A DNA stretch of 64,000 nt from Alphaproteobacteria bacterium (GTDB lineage Bacteria > Pseudomonadota > Alphaproteobacteria > Caulobacterales > Caulobacteraceae), in the NCBI GenBank assembly GCA_025359785.1, contig JANYET010000050.1, positions 62,001-126,000 of the forward strand, given 5' to 3'. A program made the position numbers and the translations under genes. The notes under the pieces are model-generated. The model was not told where the DNA came from and did not search any database. It saw nothing but the letters and a program-made list of their open reading frames with translations. Position 1 is the first letter of the stretch. Each line of letters starts with the position of its first letter. This document shows positions 50,459-58,724 of the stretch, in pieces.

Positions 50459-51182
50459 GACGGCGGCGGCTGACCAAAGCAAGGCGGCGCCAGGAAGCGT
50501 TTTGGCGGGCGCCGTCGTCGCCTTCGACCTGGACGGCACCCTGGTCGACACCGCCCACGACCTGGTCGGCACGCTGAACTGGCTGCTGGCCGCCGAAGGC
50601 CTGGCGCCCCTGCCCCTGAACGCGGCCCGCCCGTTCATCGGCAAGGGCGCGCGCTGGCTGATCGAACGCGGCTTTCAGGCCGCCGGCGCGCCCCTGGCCG
50701 TCGGCGACATCCAGCCCTTCTTCGACCGCTTCCTCGTCCGCTACGAGGCTCACATCGCCGACGAAAGCCGCCCGTTCCCCGGCTGCATCGCCGCGCTTGA
50801 GGCCCTGAAGGCCAAAGGCGCCACGCTCGTCGTCTGCACCAACAAGCTCACCGGCCTGTCCACCCGCCTGCTCGACGCGCTCGACATGACCCGCCTGTTC
50901 GCGGCCGTCGTCGGCGCCGACCGGGCGCCGGCCATCAAGCCCGACCCGCGCCACCTGCTCACCGCCATCGCCGAGGTCGGCGGCGATCGCGCCCGCGCCA
51001 TCATGGTCGGCGACGCCGCCACCGACGCCGGGGCCGCCCGCGCCGCGGACGTCCCCCTGATCCTCGTCAGCTTCGGCTACACCGAGACCCCGGCCGCGGA
51101 CCTCGCCCCCGACCTCCTCATCGACCACTTCGACGACCTGCCCACCGCCTGCGAACGCCTGCTCGGCGCTTGCGAGCCGTAA
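50448..51182 (+). CDS. gph: Phosphoglycolate phosphatase-like HAD hydrolase
   Basis: A 244-aa HAD phosphatase. Motif I AFDLDGTLVDTAHD, motif II VVCTNK, motif III lysine in AIKPDPRHL and motif IV MVGDAATDAGAARAA. Size and sequence fit Gph, which clears 2-phosphoglycolate from DNA repair. ATG 50448 overlaps the M28 gene; an upstream-open frame is shadow. Confidence 0.9.
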   Translation: MGAETAAADQSKAAPGSVLAGAVVAFDLDGTLVDTAHDLVGTLNWLLAAEGLAPLPLNAARPFIGKGARWLIERGFQAAGAPLAVGDIQPFFDRFLVRYEAHIADESRPFPGCIAALEALKAKGATLVVCTNKLTGLSTRLLDALDMTRLFAAVVGADRAPAIKPDPRHLLTAIAEVGGDRARAIMVGDAATDAGAARAADVPLILVSFGYTETPAADLAPDLLIDHFDDLPTACERLLGACEP

Positions 51183-51242
51183 GCCGTCGGGCTATACGCC
51201 CCATCCTTCGCGGGGCGGCGACACACCAGTCCCTCGCGCGGC

Positions 51243-51317
51243 GGATGCTTAGCTCAGCGGGAGAGCACCTCGTTCACACCGAGGGGGTCGCAGGTTCAAT
51301 CCCTGCAGCATCCACCA
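51243..51317 (+). tRNA. tRNA-Val (anticodon CAC)
   Basis: Acceptor GGATGCT (51243-51249) pairs with AGCATCC (51307-51313); D arm GCTC/GAGC, anticodon stem CCTCG/CGAGG around loop TTCACAC giving CAC, and T arm GCAGG-TTCAATC-CCTGC. A genome-encoded CCA follows at 51315-51317. Reads codon GTG. Confidence 0.97.
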
Positions 51318-51337
51318 TTCTGCTCTTGCCTGCCAAG

Positions 51338-51442
51338 GTGGCGACGTCGACGCCCAACCCCGAACTGATTGACCGCAAAAACCCAGAATGGGCGGACGAG
51401 ATGTTCGCCTGCGCGGGTTCGGCCGCCGATGGGCGAGGTTGA
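51338..51442 (+). pseudogene. Possible BrnA-type antitoxin remnant beside tRNA-Val
   Basis: A 34-codon frame (GTG 51338 to TGA 51442), 20 nt after the tRNA, encodes PNPELIDRKNPEWADEMFA. This resembles the NPEWTDEDFARARP-type motif of BrnA/COG3514 antitoxins, but the frame stops soon after the motif. It looks like a truncated relic; no toxin gene is nearby. The match is short, so confidence is modest. Confidence 0.4.
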
Positions 51443-51528
51443 TTGCTGACGGCACGCCATGGCTCTCCCCGCCGGTCCTCCTGAGCCCACGTTCTGGCTG
51501 CCTGGTCCGGCCGTGATATGCCTGCCCG

Positions 51529-52464
51529 ATGTCCAACGAGTTCGCGGCCCTGATCGAGCGCGGCAACGCCGCCCGCTACGCCGGCGATTTTGCCGGCGCC
51601 GAGGCCGCCTATCGCGGCGCGCTGGCGATGAAGCCGGATAACGCCCCGGTCCAGTCGGCGCTGGGCCTCAACGCCCTCGCCCAGGGCCGCTACGCCGAGG
51701 GTTGGCCGCTCTACGAGCAGCGCCGGCATGCTCAGCCCCTGCCCATCGAGCGGGCCGGCATCCCGGAGTGGCGCGACGAGGCCCTGGCCGGCAAGAGCCT
51801 GATCGTCTGGCCCGAACAGGGGCTCGGCGACGAAATCCAGATGGCCCGCTATGCGCCGCTGCTGCGGATCATCGGCGCCGGCGTGGTGCTGGTCTGCTCG
51901 CCGCCGCTGGTCGAGCTGTTCCGGCCGCTGGGCGTCAGGATCGCGGCCCTGGCGGACGACACCGCCCTGCCGCGCACGGATTTCTATTGCCGCAATTTCT
52001 CGCTGCCCGCGCGGTTCAACACGACGCTGGAGAGTATCCCGGCCGCGCCCTATCTCGCAGCGCCCTCGGAGACCAGGACCGGCGGCGTGGGCATCGTCTG
52101 GCGCGGCAATCCAGCCCATCCGAACGACGCCGGCCGTTCCCTGCCCTCGGCGGACCTGCTGACGCCCTTGGCGGCGAAGGCAAGGCTCATCGACCTGCAG
52201 ACGCCGCGCGGCGACTTCCGCGACACCGCCGCCCGCGTCCAGGCGCTGGACCTGGTGATCACGGTCGACACCGCCATGGCCCACCTCTGTGGCGCGCTGG
52301 GCGTGCGCTGCTGGGTGATGTTGCCCGCCGAACGATGCGACTGGCGCTGGATGACCGGCCGCGATGACAGCCCCTGGTACCCGTCTCTGCGCCTGTTCCG
52401 CCAGACCACGCCCGGAGACTGGGCCGGCGTGGTCGATCGGATGCTTGAAGCCCTGCCGGCCTAG
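51529..52464 (+). CDS. TPR plus GT9-like protein
   Basis: A 311-aa protein. Residues 1-65 form about two TPR-like helices (RGNAARYAGDFAGAEAAYRG, LGLNALAQGRYAEG); the rest resembles the glycosyltransferase-9-like domain found fused to TPRs in alphaproteobacteria (WPEQGLGDEIQMARYAPLL, VGIVWRGNP, ITVDTAMAHLCGALG). Likely a glycan-related enzyme, but substrate unknown. Isolated transcript between tRNA-Val and a convergent gene. Confidence 0.8.
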   Translation: MSNEFAALIERGNAARYAGDFAGAEAAYRGALAMKPDNAPVQSALGLNALAQGRYAEGWPLYEQRRHAQPLPIERAGIPEWRDEALAGKSLIVWPEQGLGDEIQMARYAPLLRIIGAGVVLVCSPPLVELFRPLGVRIAALADDTALPRTDFYCRNFSLPARFNTTLESIPAAPYLAAPSETRTGGVGIVWRGNPAHPNDAGRSLPSADLLTPLAAKARLIDLQTPRGDFRDTAARVQALDLVITVDTAMAHLCGALGVRCWVMLPAERCDWRWMTGRDDSPWYPSLRLFRQTTPGDWAGVVDRMLEALPA

Positions 52465-52470
52465 CCGGTC

Positions 52471-53118
52471 CTACCGCCGCGCCAGGCCGGCTTGCGCCAT
52501 CCGCCATTTCAGCTGATCGAAGCGGTCCTGGCCGAAGAAGGCCTCGCCGTCGAACACCATCATCGGCACGCCCCAGTGACCGGCGGCCCGCTGGGCGATC
52601 TGATTGGCCTCGACGATCGCCACGTGGTGGTCCGGGTCGGCGTCGACCGCCGCCGCCAGCTCGGCGAAATCGAGGCCGGCGCGGCTCGCGGCCTCAGACA
52701 GGCAGTCGCCCTCATGCCAGTTGTCCACCGACCCGCCCCAGATCGCGCGGCTGACCTCGTCGAGGAAGGCCAGGCCCTGGCCGCGTTCGACGGCGGCGAC
52801 GCCCAGGTGCGTCAGGCGGTGGATATAGGGCTGCGGCATCCGGTAGCCCGCGTCCGGCGAGCGCTGCACCGGATCCGGCCTCGGCCAGCGGAGCGGCAGG
52901 CCCAGAAACGCCGCCTCGCGAAAGACGTCGGTCATGAAATAGGAAAGCCACAGCGGGTCCTGTTGCTCGAAGAATTCCGGCGTGCGGACCGCCAGCGGAT
53001 AGACCGGCCGCACCTGGCACGCGACATCGAACTCGCGCTCCAAAGCCACGAGCCGGCTCATCACCATGTAGGAATAGGGCGAGCGGAAGGACCAATAGAG
53101 GTCGTAACGGAGCGTCAT
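52471..53118 (-). CDS. 2-hydroxychromene-2-carboxylate isomerase-like DsbA-family protein
   Basis: A 215-aa thioredoxin-fold protein. YWSFRSPYSYMVMSRLV near the N-terminus replaces the CXXC with a Ser-containing site, as in HCCA isomerases and kappa GSTs; GVPMMVFDGEAFFGQDRFDQL is the typical C-terminal motif. Likely glutathione dependent; aromatic degradation is a family inference only. The frame is open to 53613 but ATG 53118 fits the family. Confidence 0.88.
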   Translation of the reverse strand: MTLRYDLYWSFRSPYSYMVMSRLVALEREFDVACQVRPVYPLAVRTPEFFEQQDPLWLSYFMTDVFREAAFLGLPLRWPRPDPVQRSPDAGYRMPQPYIHRLTHLGVAAVERGQGLAFLDEVSRAIWGGSVDNWHEGDCLSEAASRAGLDFAELAAAVDADPDHHVAIVEANQIAQRAAGHWGVPMMVFDGEAFFGQDRFDQLKWRMAQAGLARR

Positions 53119-53177
53119 GCGGCAAGCTCTACCACACGCCGTCCGCAGCGCTGAACTACCGGCGCCGAAGGCGCCCC

Positions 53178-53594
53178 TCAGCCCGCGTTCATCGGCGGTT
53201 CGTGCTCGGCGATCAGGTCGGTGCGCTCGGCCTCGCGGACCGCGCGCGTGACGTTGAGGCGGGTCAGGATCGCCGCGTCGCCATAGGCCGCCCGCGCCTT
53301 CTCCAGCGTCCCGCGCCAGGTTTGGTTGGCGAGGTTGTCGGTCTCGCCGGCGTAGACCACCGTCGGGCCGTCCTTGGTCAGCTTGGCGATCACAAAGTTC
53401 GCCCCTGCCGGCGGCAGGAAGCGATCCTCCTCGAAGGAGGTGTAGCGGTAGCGAGCGCCGGACTTGCCGGCGAGTTCGTACTGGCGGGACACTGAAACTC
53501 TCCACCCCTGGACAACGCGATCTTCGGCCCGTCCGACAGGCCGTCCGTCCTTGTCGCCCGGCGGCTTGGCCAAAAAGGGGCCTAGCTTGGCCAT
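53178..53594 (-). CDS. Conserved hypothetical small protein, GIY-YIG-like
   Basis: A 138-aa soluble protein. YRYTSFEEDRFLPPAGANFVIAKL-like region, then TVVYAGETDNLANQTW and REAERTDLIAEHEPPMN. The VVYAGETDNL ... E(R)xDLI ... PPMN pattern resembles a minimal GIY-YIG-type fold (vYvGeTdnL ... E.dLi...pPlN), but I cannot confirm a catalytic set. Function unknown. ATG 53594; divergent from the mla operon. Confidence 0.6.
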   Translation of the reverse strand: MAKLGPFLAKPPGDKDGRPVGRAEDRVVQGWRVSVSRQYELAGKSGARYRYTSFEEDRFLPPAGANFVIAKLTKDGPTVVYAGETDNLANQTWRGTLEKARAAYGDAAILTRLNVTRAVREAERTDLIAEHEPPMNAG

Positions 53595-53707
53595 GGTCGA
53601 GTCTCCTGCCCAAAACGTCGGCGAACGCGCCCGAAAGGCGGCCACGGGAACAACCGGCGCCGTAAGACGTTCGGGCGTTGCGCCGTCTCTGTTAGGGTCA
53701 CATCTCC

Positions 53708-54889
53708 GTGGGGAGCGCGACTCGAAAGTCGGTCGCCCCGACGTTGGAGACCGCGAAGCCTGTGGAGAGAACCGCCGAGTTCAGCGTCAACGCCGGCGGC
53801 CAGCGCGCCACCGTCGCCCTGACCGGCGACTGGACGGCCAACGCCCTGGCCGACGCACCGGCGCGCCTGGCGGCGGCCTTGCGCGCCGATAGCCAGGCGA
53901 CGATCGACATCCGCGGCGTCCACCGCTTCGACACCGCCGGGGCCTACGCCGTGGTCCGCGCGGTGGGCTACGACTACGACCTGAAGCAGGTTCAGGCGCG
54001 ACCGGAGAGCGCGCGGCTGCTGGAACTGGTGGGTGCGGCCTACAAGGTCCAGCCGATCCTGGCGCCGCCACCGCGCGGCTTCCACGAACTCACCGTGCGC
54101 ATCGGCAAGGGCGTGATGAATGTCGGGTACGAGGGCCTCGACACCATGGCCTTCCTCGGCCACCTGCTGGTCGTCGTCGCGCGTTCGTTTGTCTATCTGT
54201 TCACCCAGCCCCGGCGCATCCGCTGGGCCGCGATCTTCTCGCTCGCCGAACGCGCTGGCCTCGACGCCATCCCGATCGTCGCCGTCACCTCGTTCTTCAT
54301 CGGCGCGGTGGTGGGCCTGCTGGGCGCCAACATGCTCCGCCAGTTCGGGGCCGAGGTGTTCGCCGTCGAGCTGATCGGCGTCGCGGTGCTGCGCGAGTTC
54401 AACATCATCATCACCGCCATCCTGCTGGCTGGCCGCTCGGCCTCCAGCTTCGCCGCCGAGCTGGGGTCGATGAAGATGAACCAGGAAGTCGACGCCATGC
54501 AGGTGATGGGCGTCGATCCGTTCGAGGCCCTGGTGCTGCCGCGCTTCGTGGCCCTGCTCTTCACCATCCCGCTGCTCACCTTCGTCGCCACCCTGGCGGG
54601 CCTGCTGGGCGGACTGGTCGTGGTGTGGTCGGTCCTCAACATCGGCCCGGCCTTCTTCCTGCAGCGGATCGTCGACGACGTGGGCCCGACCCATTTCTTC
54701 ATCGGCATGGTCAAGGCGCCGGTGATGGCCATGGTGATCGCCGGCATCGGCTGCCGCCAGGGGCTCGAGGTCGGCGGGGACGTGGAATCGCTGGGCCGGC
54801 GGGTTACCGCGGCCGTCGTCCACGCCATCTTCGCGATCATCATGATCGACGCGTTGTTCGCGCTGCTGTTCATGAAGCTGAACATATGA
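53708..54889 (+). CDS. mlaE: MlaE-type lipid ABC permease with N-terminal STAS domain
   Basis: A 393-aa permease. Residues about 20-115 are a STAS domain (RATVALTGDWTANAL; FDTAGAYAVVRAV, with Thr in the place of the RsbV serine, as in MlaB), fused to an MlaE domain (about 150-393) with IVAVTSFFIGAVVGLLGA and REFNIIITAILLAGRS. The fusion combines MlaB and MlaE roles. Starts with GTG; the stop overlaps mlaF as ATGA. The operon should move phospholipid between membranes. Confidence 0.92.
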   Translation: MGSATRKSVAPTLETAKPVERTAEFSVNAGGQRATVALTGDWTANALADAPARLAAALRADSQATIDIRGVHRFDTAGAYAVVRAVGYDYDLKQVQARPESARLLELVGAAYKVQPILAPPPRGFHELTVRIGKGVMNVGYEGLDTMAFLGHLLVVVARSFVYLFTQPRRIRWAAIFSLAERAGLDAIPIVAVTSFFIGAVVGLLGANMLRQFGAEVFAVELIGVAVLREFNIIITAILLAGRSASSFAAELGSMKMNQEVDAMQVMGVDPFEALVLPRFVALLFTIPLLTFVATLAGLLGGLVVVWSVLNIGPAFFLQRIVDDVGPTHFFIGMVKAPVMAMVIAGIGCRQGLEVGGDVESLGRRVTAAVVHAIFAIIMIDALFALLFMKLNI

Positions 54890-55728
54890 GCGAGACCGCA
54901 CCGCCTCAGTCTGTCGTCGCCAGGGATGACACGCCGCTTGACGAGGACCACCCCGACCGGGGGGCGGCCGTGCAGGTGCGCGGTCTGGTGTCCGCGTTTG
55001 GGGACAACGTGATCCACGACGGGCTCGATCTGACCGTCCGGCATGGCGAGGTGCTGGGCGTCGTCGGCGGCTCGGGCGCCGGGAAATCCGTGCTGCTGAA
55101 CACCGTCATCGGCCTGCGGCGGCCCCAGGCTGGGGTGGTCAAGGTGTTCGGCCAGAACCTCGATCAGGCCTCGCGCCGCCGCTGGACGGTGATCGAACGC
55201 CGCTGGGGCGTGCTCTTCCAGCAGGGCGCGCTGTTCTCCAATCTCACCGTCCGCGAGAACGTCGCCTCGCCGATGTTCGAACACACCCGGATGTCACGCG
55301 CCGAAATCAACGATCTGTCGGACCTGAAGATCGCGCTGGTCGGCCTGCCGCCCAACGCCGGCGACCTGAAGCCGGCGGAGCTGTCCGGCGGCATGCGCAA
55401 GCGCGCGGGCCTGGCCCGCGCGCTGGCGCTCGATCCGGAACTGCTGTTCCTCGACGAGCCCACCGCCGGTCTCGACCCGATCAGCGCCGCGGCCTTCGAC
55501 GAGCTGATCAAGGACCTCTCCGACAGCCTGGACCTGACGGTGTTCATGATCACCCACGATCTGGACACCCTCTATGAAATCACTGACCGCGTGGCGGTGA
55601 TCGCCGACAAGAAGGTGGTCGCCACCGCGCCGGTGCGCGAACTCGAGCATGCGGACCACCCCTGGATCCGCGAATATTTCCTGGGACCGCGCGGCCGCGC
55701 CGCGTCCAAGGTGAAGACGGAAGCCTGA
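54886..55728 (+). CDS. mlaF: MlaF-type lipid ABC ATPase
   Basis: A 280-aa ABC ATPase: Walker A VGGSGAGKSVLLN, Q-loop FQQGALFSNLTV, signature LSGGMRKRAGLARAL, Walker B ELLFLDEPTAGLDPI and switch His in ITHDLDTL. Energises the MlaE permease. ATG 54886 overlaps mlaE; an upstream-open frame belongs to mlaE shadow. Confidence 0.95.
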   Translation: MSETAPPQSVVARDDTPLDEDHPDRGAAVQVRGLVSAFGDNVIHDGLDLTVRHGEVLGVVGGSGAGKSVLLNTVIGLRRPQAGVVKVFGQNLDQASRRRWTVIERRWGVLFQQGALFSNLTVRENVASPMFEHTRMSRAEINDLSDLKIALVGLPPNAGDLKPAELSGGMRKRAGLARALALDPELLFLDEPTAGLDPISAAAFDELIKDLSDSLDLTVFMITHDLDTLYEITDRVAVIADKKVVATAPVRELEHADHPWIREYFLGPRGRAASKVKTEA

Positions 55729-56693
55729 TGGAAAAAAACGCCAACTACGCCCTGGTGGGCCTCTCCTCCCTGATCCTCTTCGTGGGGATCGTGGTGTTCA
55801 TCGTCTGGCTGGCCCGTGTCTCCTTCTCCCAGGAGTACGACCTCTACGACATCGTCTTCGACGGGCCGGTGCGCGGCCTGAACCAGGGCGGCGAGGTCCA
55901 CTTCAACGGCATCAAGGTGGGCGAGGTCACCAAGATCGCGCTCGACCGCACCAATCCCAGCCGGGTCATCGCGCGGGCCCGCGTCACCTCTGACGTGCCG
56001 ATCCGGGTCGATAGCTATGCGACGCTGGAGCCGCAGGGCATCACCGGCGTCAACTACGTCCAGATCACCGCCGGTGCGGCCTCCAAGCCACTCCTCAAGG
56101 TCGTCGAGAAGGCCAAGTGCCAGTCCAACGGGCTGACCACCGAGTGCATCCCCATCCTGAAGACCCAGCGCGGGGCGCTGGCCGACCTGCTGGAAGGCGG
56201 CGGCACGGTGCTCACCCGCACCATCGAGGCGCTGGACCGGGTCAACCGCGTGCTCTCCGACCAGAACATCAAGACCTTCGGAGCGACGCTCTCGGACGCC
56301 CAGGCCTTCACCGCCCAGATGCGCGAGCGCAAGGAGATCATCAGCGACGCTCAGAAGCTGATCCAGGATCTCGACACCGCCACCCAGCATGCCGACGGCA
56401 TCCTCAAGTCGACGCAGGGCCTGATGGACGGTGACGGCAAGCGCAGCCTGAAGAACATCGGCGACGCGGCCGAGGAGGCGAAGGGCGCCGCCCATGACCT
56501 GCGCGGCATGATCGACAAGCTGCAGGGCCCCACCGCCGACTTCGCCAACAATGGCCTGCCGCAGATCACCTCGGCCGTGGTGGAGTTGCAGCGGGCTGCG
56601 GAATCGCTCGAGCGCCTGGTCAGCGAAATCCAGAGAAGTCCGACCGGCGCGCTCGGCAAGGGCGCCGCCGAAGAAGTGAAGGTGAAGCCATGA
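55728..56693 (+). CDS. mlaD: MlaD-family (MCE) lipid-binding protein
   Basis: A 321-aa protein anchored by an N-terminal helix (ALVGLSSLILFVGIVVFIVWLA), followed by the MCE domain (about residues 40-120; VRGLNQGGEVHFNGIKVGEVTKI, VNYVQITAG) and a long helical region. It binds lipid in the periplasm for the MlaEF transporter. TGATG overlap with mlaF and ATGA with the lipoprotein gene indicate a coupled operon. Confidence 0.93.
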   Translation: MEKNANYALVGLSSLILFVGIVVFIVWLARVSFSQEYDLYDIVFDGPVRGLNQGGEVHFNGIKVGEVTKIALDRTNPSRVIARARVTSDVPIRVDSYATLEPQGITGVNYVQITAGAASKPLLKVVEKAKCQSNGLTTECIPILKTQRGALADLLEGGGTVLTRTIEALDRVNRVLSDQNIKTFGATLSDAQAFTAQMRERKEIISDAQKLIQDLDTATQHADGILKSTQGLMDGDGKRSLKNIGDAAEEAKGAAHDLRGMIDKLQGPTADFANNGLPQITSAVVELQRAAESLERLVSEIQRSPTGALGKGAAEEVKVKP

Positions 56694-57313
56694 TCCGCCC
56701 CATCCCTCGCGTCCCGGCGCTTCGCCTCGCGGGCCTCGCGCTCTGCGCCTTCGCCCTGAGCGGCTGCATCTCGCTGCTGCCCAAATCGAAGCCGGCGCAG
56801 CTCTACACCTTCGTGCCGGCGCCGGGCGCGGCGCAGGCGATGGCCGCACGCGCCGCCATCGGGGTGTTTCGCACCAACGGCAGCTTCCAGAACGAGTCCG
56901 CCGACGACCGGCTGCTCACCGTCACCAACGGCAAAAACGCCTATATCGCCGACACCCGCTGGGTGGCGCCGGCATCGGTGTTGTTCGACCAGGCGGTGTC
57001 GCAGGCGTTCGATGCGAGCCCGATCCGGCTCATTGCGCGGGGCCAGCAGGGACGCTCAGCCTACGGGCTGCGGCTCGACGTCCGGAACTTCGAGACGCGC
57101 TACGACAAGGGTGAAAAGGCCGCCCCCACGGTTGTGGTCCGGATTCACGTCGCGCTGAACAAGGCCGACCAGAGCCCGGTCGGCGAGCAGATCTTCGAGG
57201 CTAAGGCCACAGCCTCGGACAACCGGGTCGGCGCGATCGTGACCGCCTATGACAAGGCCATGGCCGAGGTGATCGGGAATCTGGTCGCCTGGACCGAGAA
57301 GAACGCTGTCTAA
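56690..57313 (+). CDS. ABC-type transport auxiliary lipoprotein (PqiC-like)
   Basis: A 207-aa lipoprotein with lipobox LSGC (near residue 26) and the ABC-transport-auxiliary domain (LYTFVPAPG, TRWVAPASVLFDQAVSQAF, VRIHVALNKAD). It probably forms the outer-membrane end of the Mla-type system. Overlaps mlaD by 4 nt; converges on folD with a 12-bp gap. Confidence 0.88.
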   Translation: MIRPIPRVPALRLAGLALCAFALSGCISLLPKSKPAQLYTFVPAPGAAQAMAARAAIGVFRTNGSFQNESADDRLLTVTNGKNAYIADTRWVAPASVLFDQAVSQAFDASPIRLIARGQQGRSAYGLRLDVRNFETRYDKGEKAAPTVVVRIHVALNKADQSPVGEQIFEAKATASDNRVGAIVTAYDKAMAEVIGNLVAWTEKNAV

Positions 57314-57325
57314 CGCCACGCAATC

Positions 57326-58228
57326 CTAGGCCTCGATCCCCGCCTGCCGCTTGGCGGCCGTGACCGTGTTCTGCAGCAGGACCGCGACGGTCATCGGCCC
57401 GACGCCACCCGGCGCCGGCGTCAGCCAGCCGGCCACCTGGCTCGCCTGCTTGAAATCCACGTCTCCCACCACCTTGGTGCGCCCTGCGGCGGCCTTCACC
57501 GGGTCGTCGAAGGGCACCCGGTTGATGCCCACGTCGATCACCGCCGCGCCCGGCTTGATCCAGTCGCCCTTGATCATCCGGGGACGGCCCACGGCGGCCA
57601 CCAGGATATCGGCCTCGCGGCAGATCGCCGGCAGGTCGCGGCTGCGGGAGTGGGCGATGGTCACCGTGCAGTCGGCCTGCAGCAGCAGCTGGGCGACCGG
57701 CCGGCCCACCAGCACGGAGCGACCGACCACAACGGCGCGCAGGCCGCTCAGGTCGCCCACCGTCTCGCGCAGCAGGATCATGCAGCCGAGCGGCGTGCAG
57801 GGCACCAGCGCCGGCAGGCCGCTGGCGAGGCGCCCGGCGTTGATCACATGCAGCCCATCGACGTCCTTGTCGGGGTTCAGCAGGGCCAGCACCGGCCGCT
57901 CATCCAGGGGCTTGGGCAACGGCAGTTGCACCAGGATGCCGTGGATCAGCGGATCGACGTTCAGCTCGGCGACAAGCCGCTCCAGCTCGGCCTGCGTCGT
58001 GTCGGCGGGCAACCGGTGGGTCACCGAATGCATGCCCGCGGCCAGCGACTGCTCGCCCTTGGAGCGCACATAGATCTGGCTGGCCGGGTCATCGCCCACC
58101 AGCACGACCGCCAGACCGGGCTGGATTCCGTGGCTCGCATGCAGCGCCGCCACCTCGGCGGCCACCGTCGCGCGCAGGCGCTCGGCATAGACCTTGCCGT
58201 CGATCAGCTTGGCGGAAGACTCAGCCAT
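57326..58228 (-). CDS. folD: Methylenetetrahydrofolate dehydrogenase/cyclohydrolase
   Basis: A 300-aa Fol[16 protein letters not shown] (catalytic Tyr and Lys region), [49 protein letters not shown] and [19 protein letters not shown] are all present. Provides C1 units for purines and formyl-Met. AGGAGG precedes ATG 58228. 34 nt downstream of the NUDIX gene. Confidence 0.96.
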   Translation of the reverse strand: MAESSAKLIDGKVYAERLRATVAAEVAALHASHGIQPGLAVVLVGDDPASQIYVRSKGEQSLAAGMHSVTHRLPADTTQAELERLVAELNVDPLIHGILVQLPLPKPLDERPVLALLNPDKDVDGLHVINAGRLASGLPALVPCTPLGCMILLRETVGDLSGLRAVVVGRSVLVGRPVAQLLLQADCTVTIAHSRSRDLPAICREADILVAAVGRPRMIKGDWIKPGAAVIDVGINRVPFDDPVKAAAGRTKVVGDVDFKQASQVAGWLTPAPGGVGPMTVAVLLQNTVTAAKRQAGIEA

Positions 58229-58262
58229 CGGGCCTCCTGGAATTGGCGCTCCGACTAGCCCG

Positions 58263-58724
58263 TCAGGCTTCCGCACGCAAACCCCGCAGCCATGCGGCAA
58301 GCGCCCAGGCGTGGGACTCGCGGTCCAGAGCGACCAGGGCCTCGTCCGGCGCCATCCAGGCCAGGGCGTGGTCGGCCTCGGTCTTCAGCTCCGGCGCCGC
58401 GGCCTCCAGCCGGGCCGCGAAGAAGGTCCCGCGCGTGTTGTTGTCGAAACCCTCCTCGTTGACGAAGAAGTGGTCAGCCCGGACGAAGGGCTCCCCGACC
58501 GTCACCTTCAAGCCGGCTTCCTCGCCGCACTCGCGCACGGCGGCCTGCGCTGCCGTCTCGCCGGGATCGAGGCCGCCGCCCGGCAGGTCCAGTCGTCCGC
58601 CGCCCTTGGCGAAACTCACCCGCACCACCGCGATCAATCCGTTCCGTTCGACCACGACAAAGGCCGCCGGCCGGTCGGCGTAGGCGCGTCCCGGTTCGCG
58701 TCGGCCGAACTGCGGGACGCTCAT
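58263..58724 (-). CDS. NUDIX hydrolase
   Basis: A 153-aa NUDIX protein. The box [22 protein letters not shown] matches GX5EX7REUXEEXGU (written here in part: [18 protein letters not shown]). LDLPGGGLD precedes it. Hydrolyses a nucleoside diphosphate derivative, substrate unknown. ATG 58724 overlaps the S1/P1 nuclease stop by one base (TGATG). Confidence 0.9.
   Translation of the reverse strand: MSVPQFGRREPGRAYADRPAAFVVVERNGLIAVVRVSFAKGGGRLDLPGGGLDPGETAAQAAVRECGEEAGLKVTVGEPFVRADHFFVNEEGFDNNTRGTFFAARLEAAAPELKTEADHALAWMAPDEALVALDRESHAWALAAWLRGLRAEA

Noticed and set aside
48038-50644. 868-codon minus-strand open frame antisense to the M28 peptidase
   Set aside because: Covers a peptidase with all zinc motifs; low-complexity translation with no family match.
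51170-51337. Plus-strand frame running through tRNA-Val
   Set aside because: The tRNA is structurally complete, so the in-frame reading across it is incidental.
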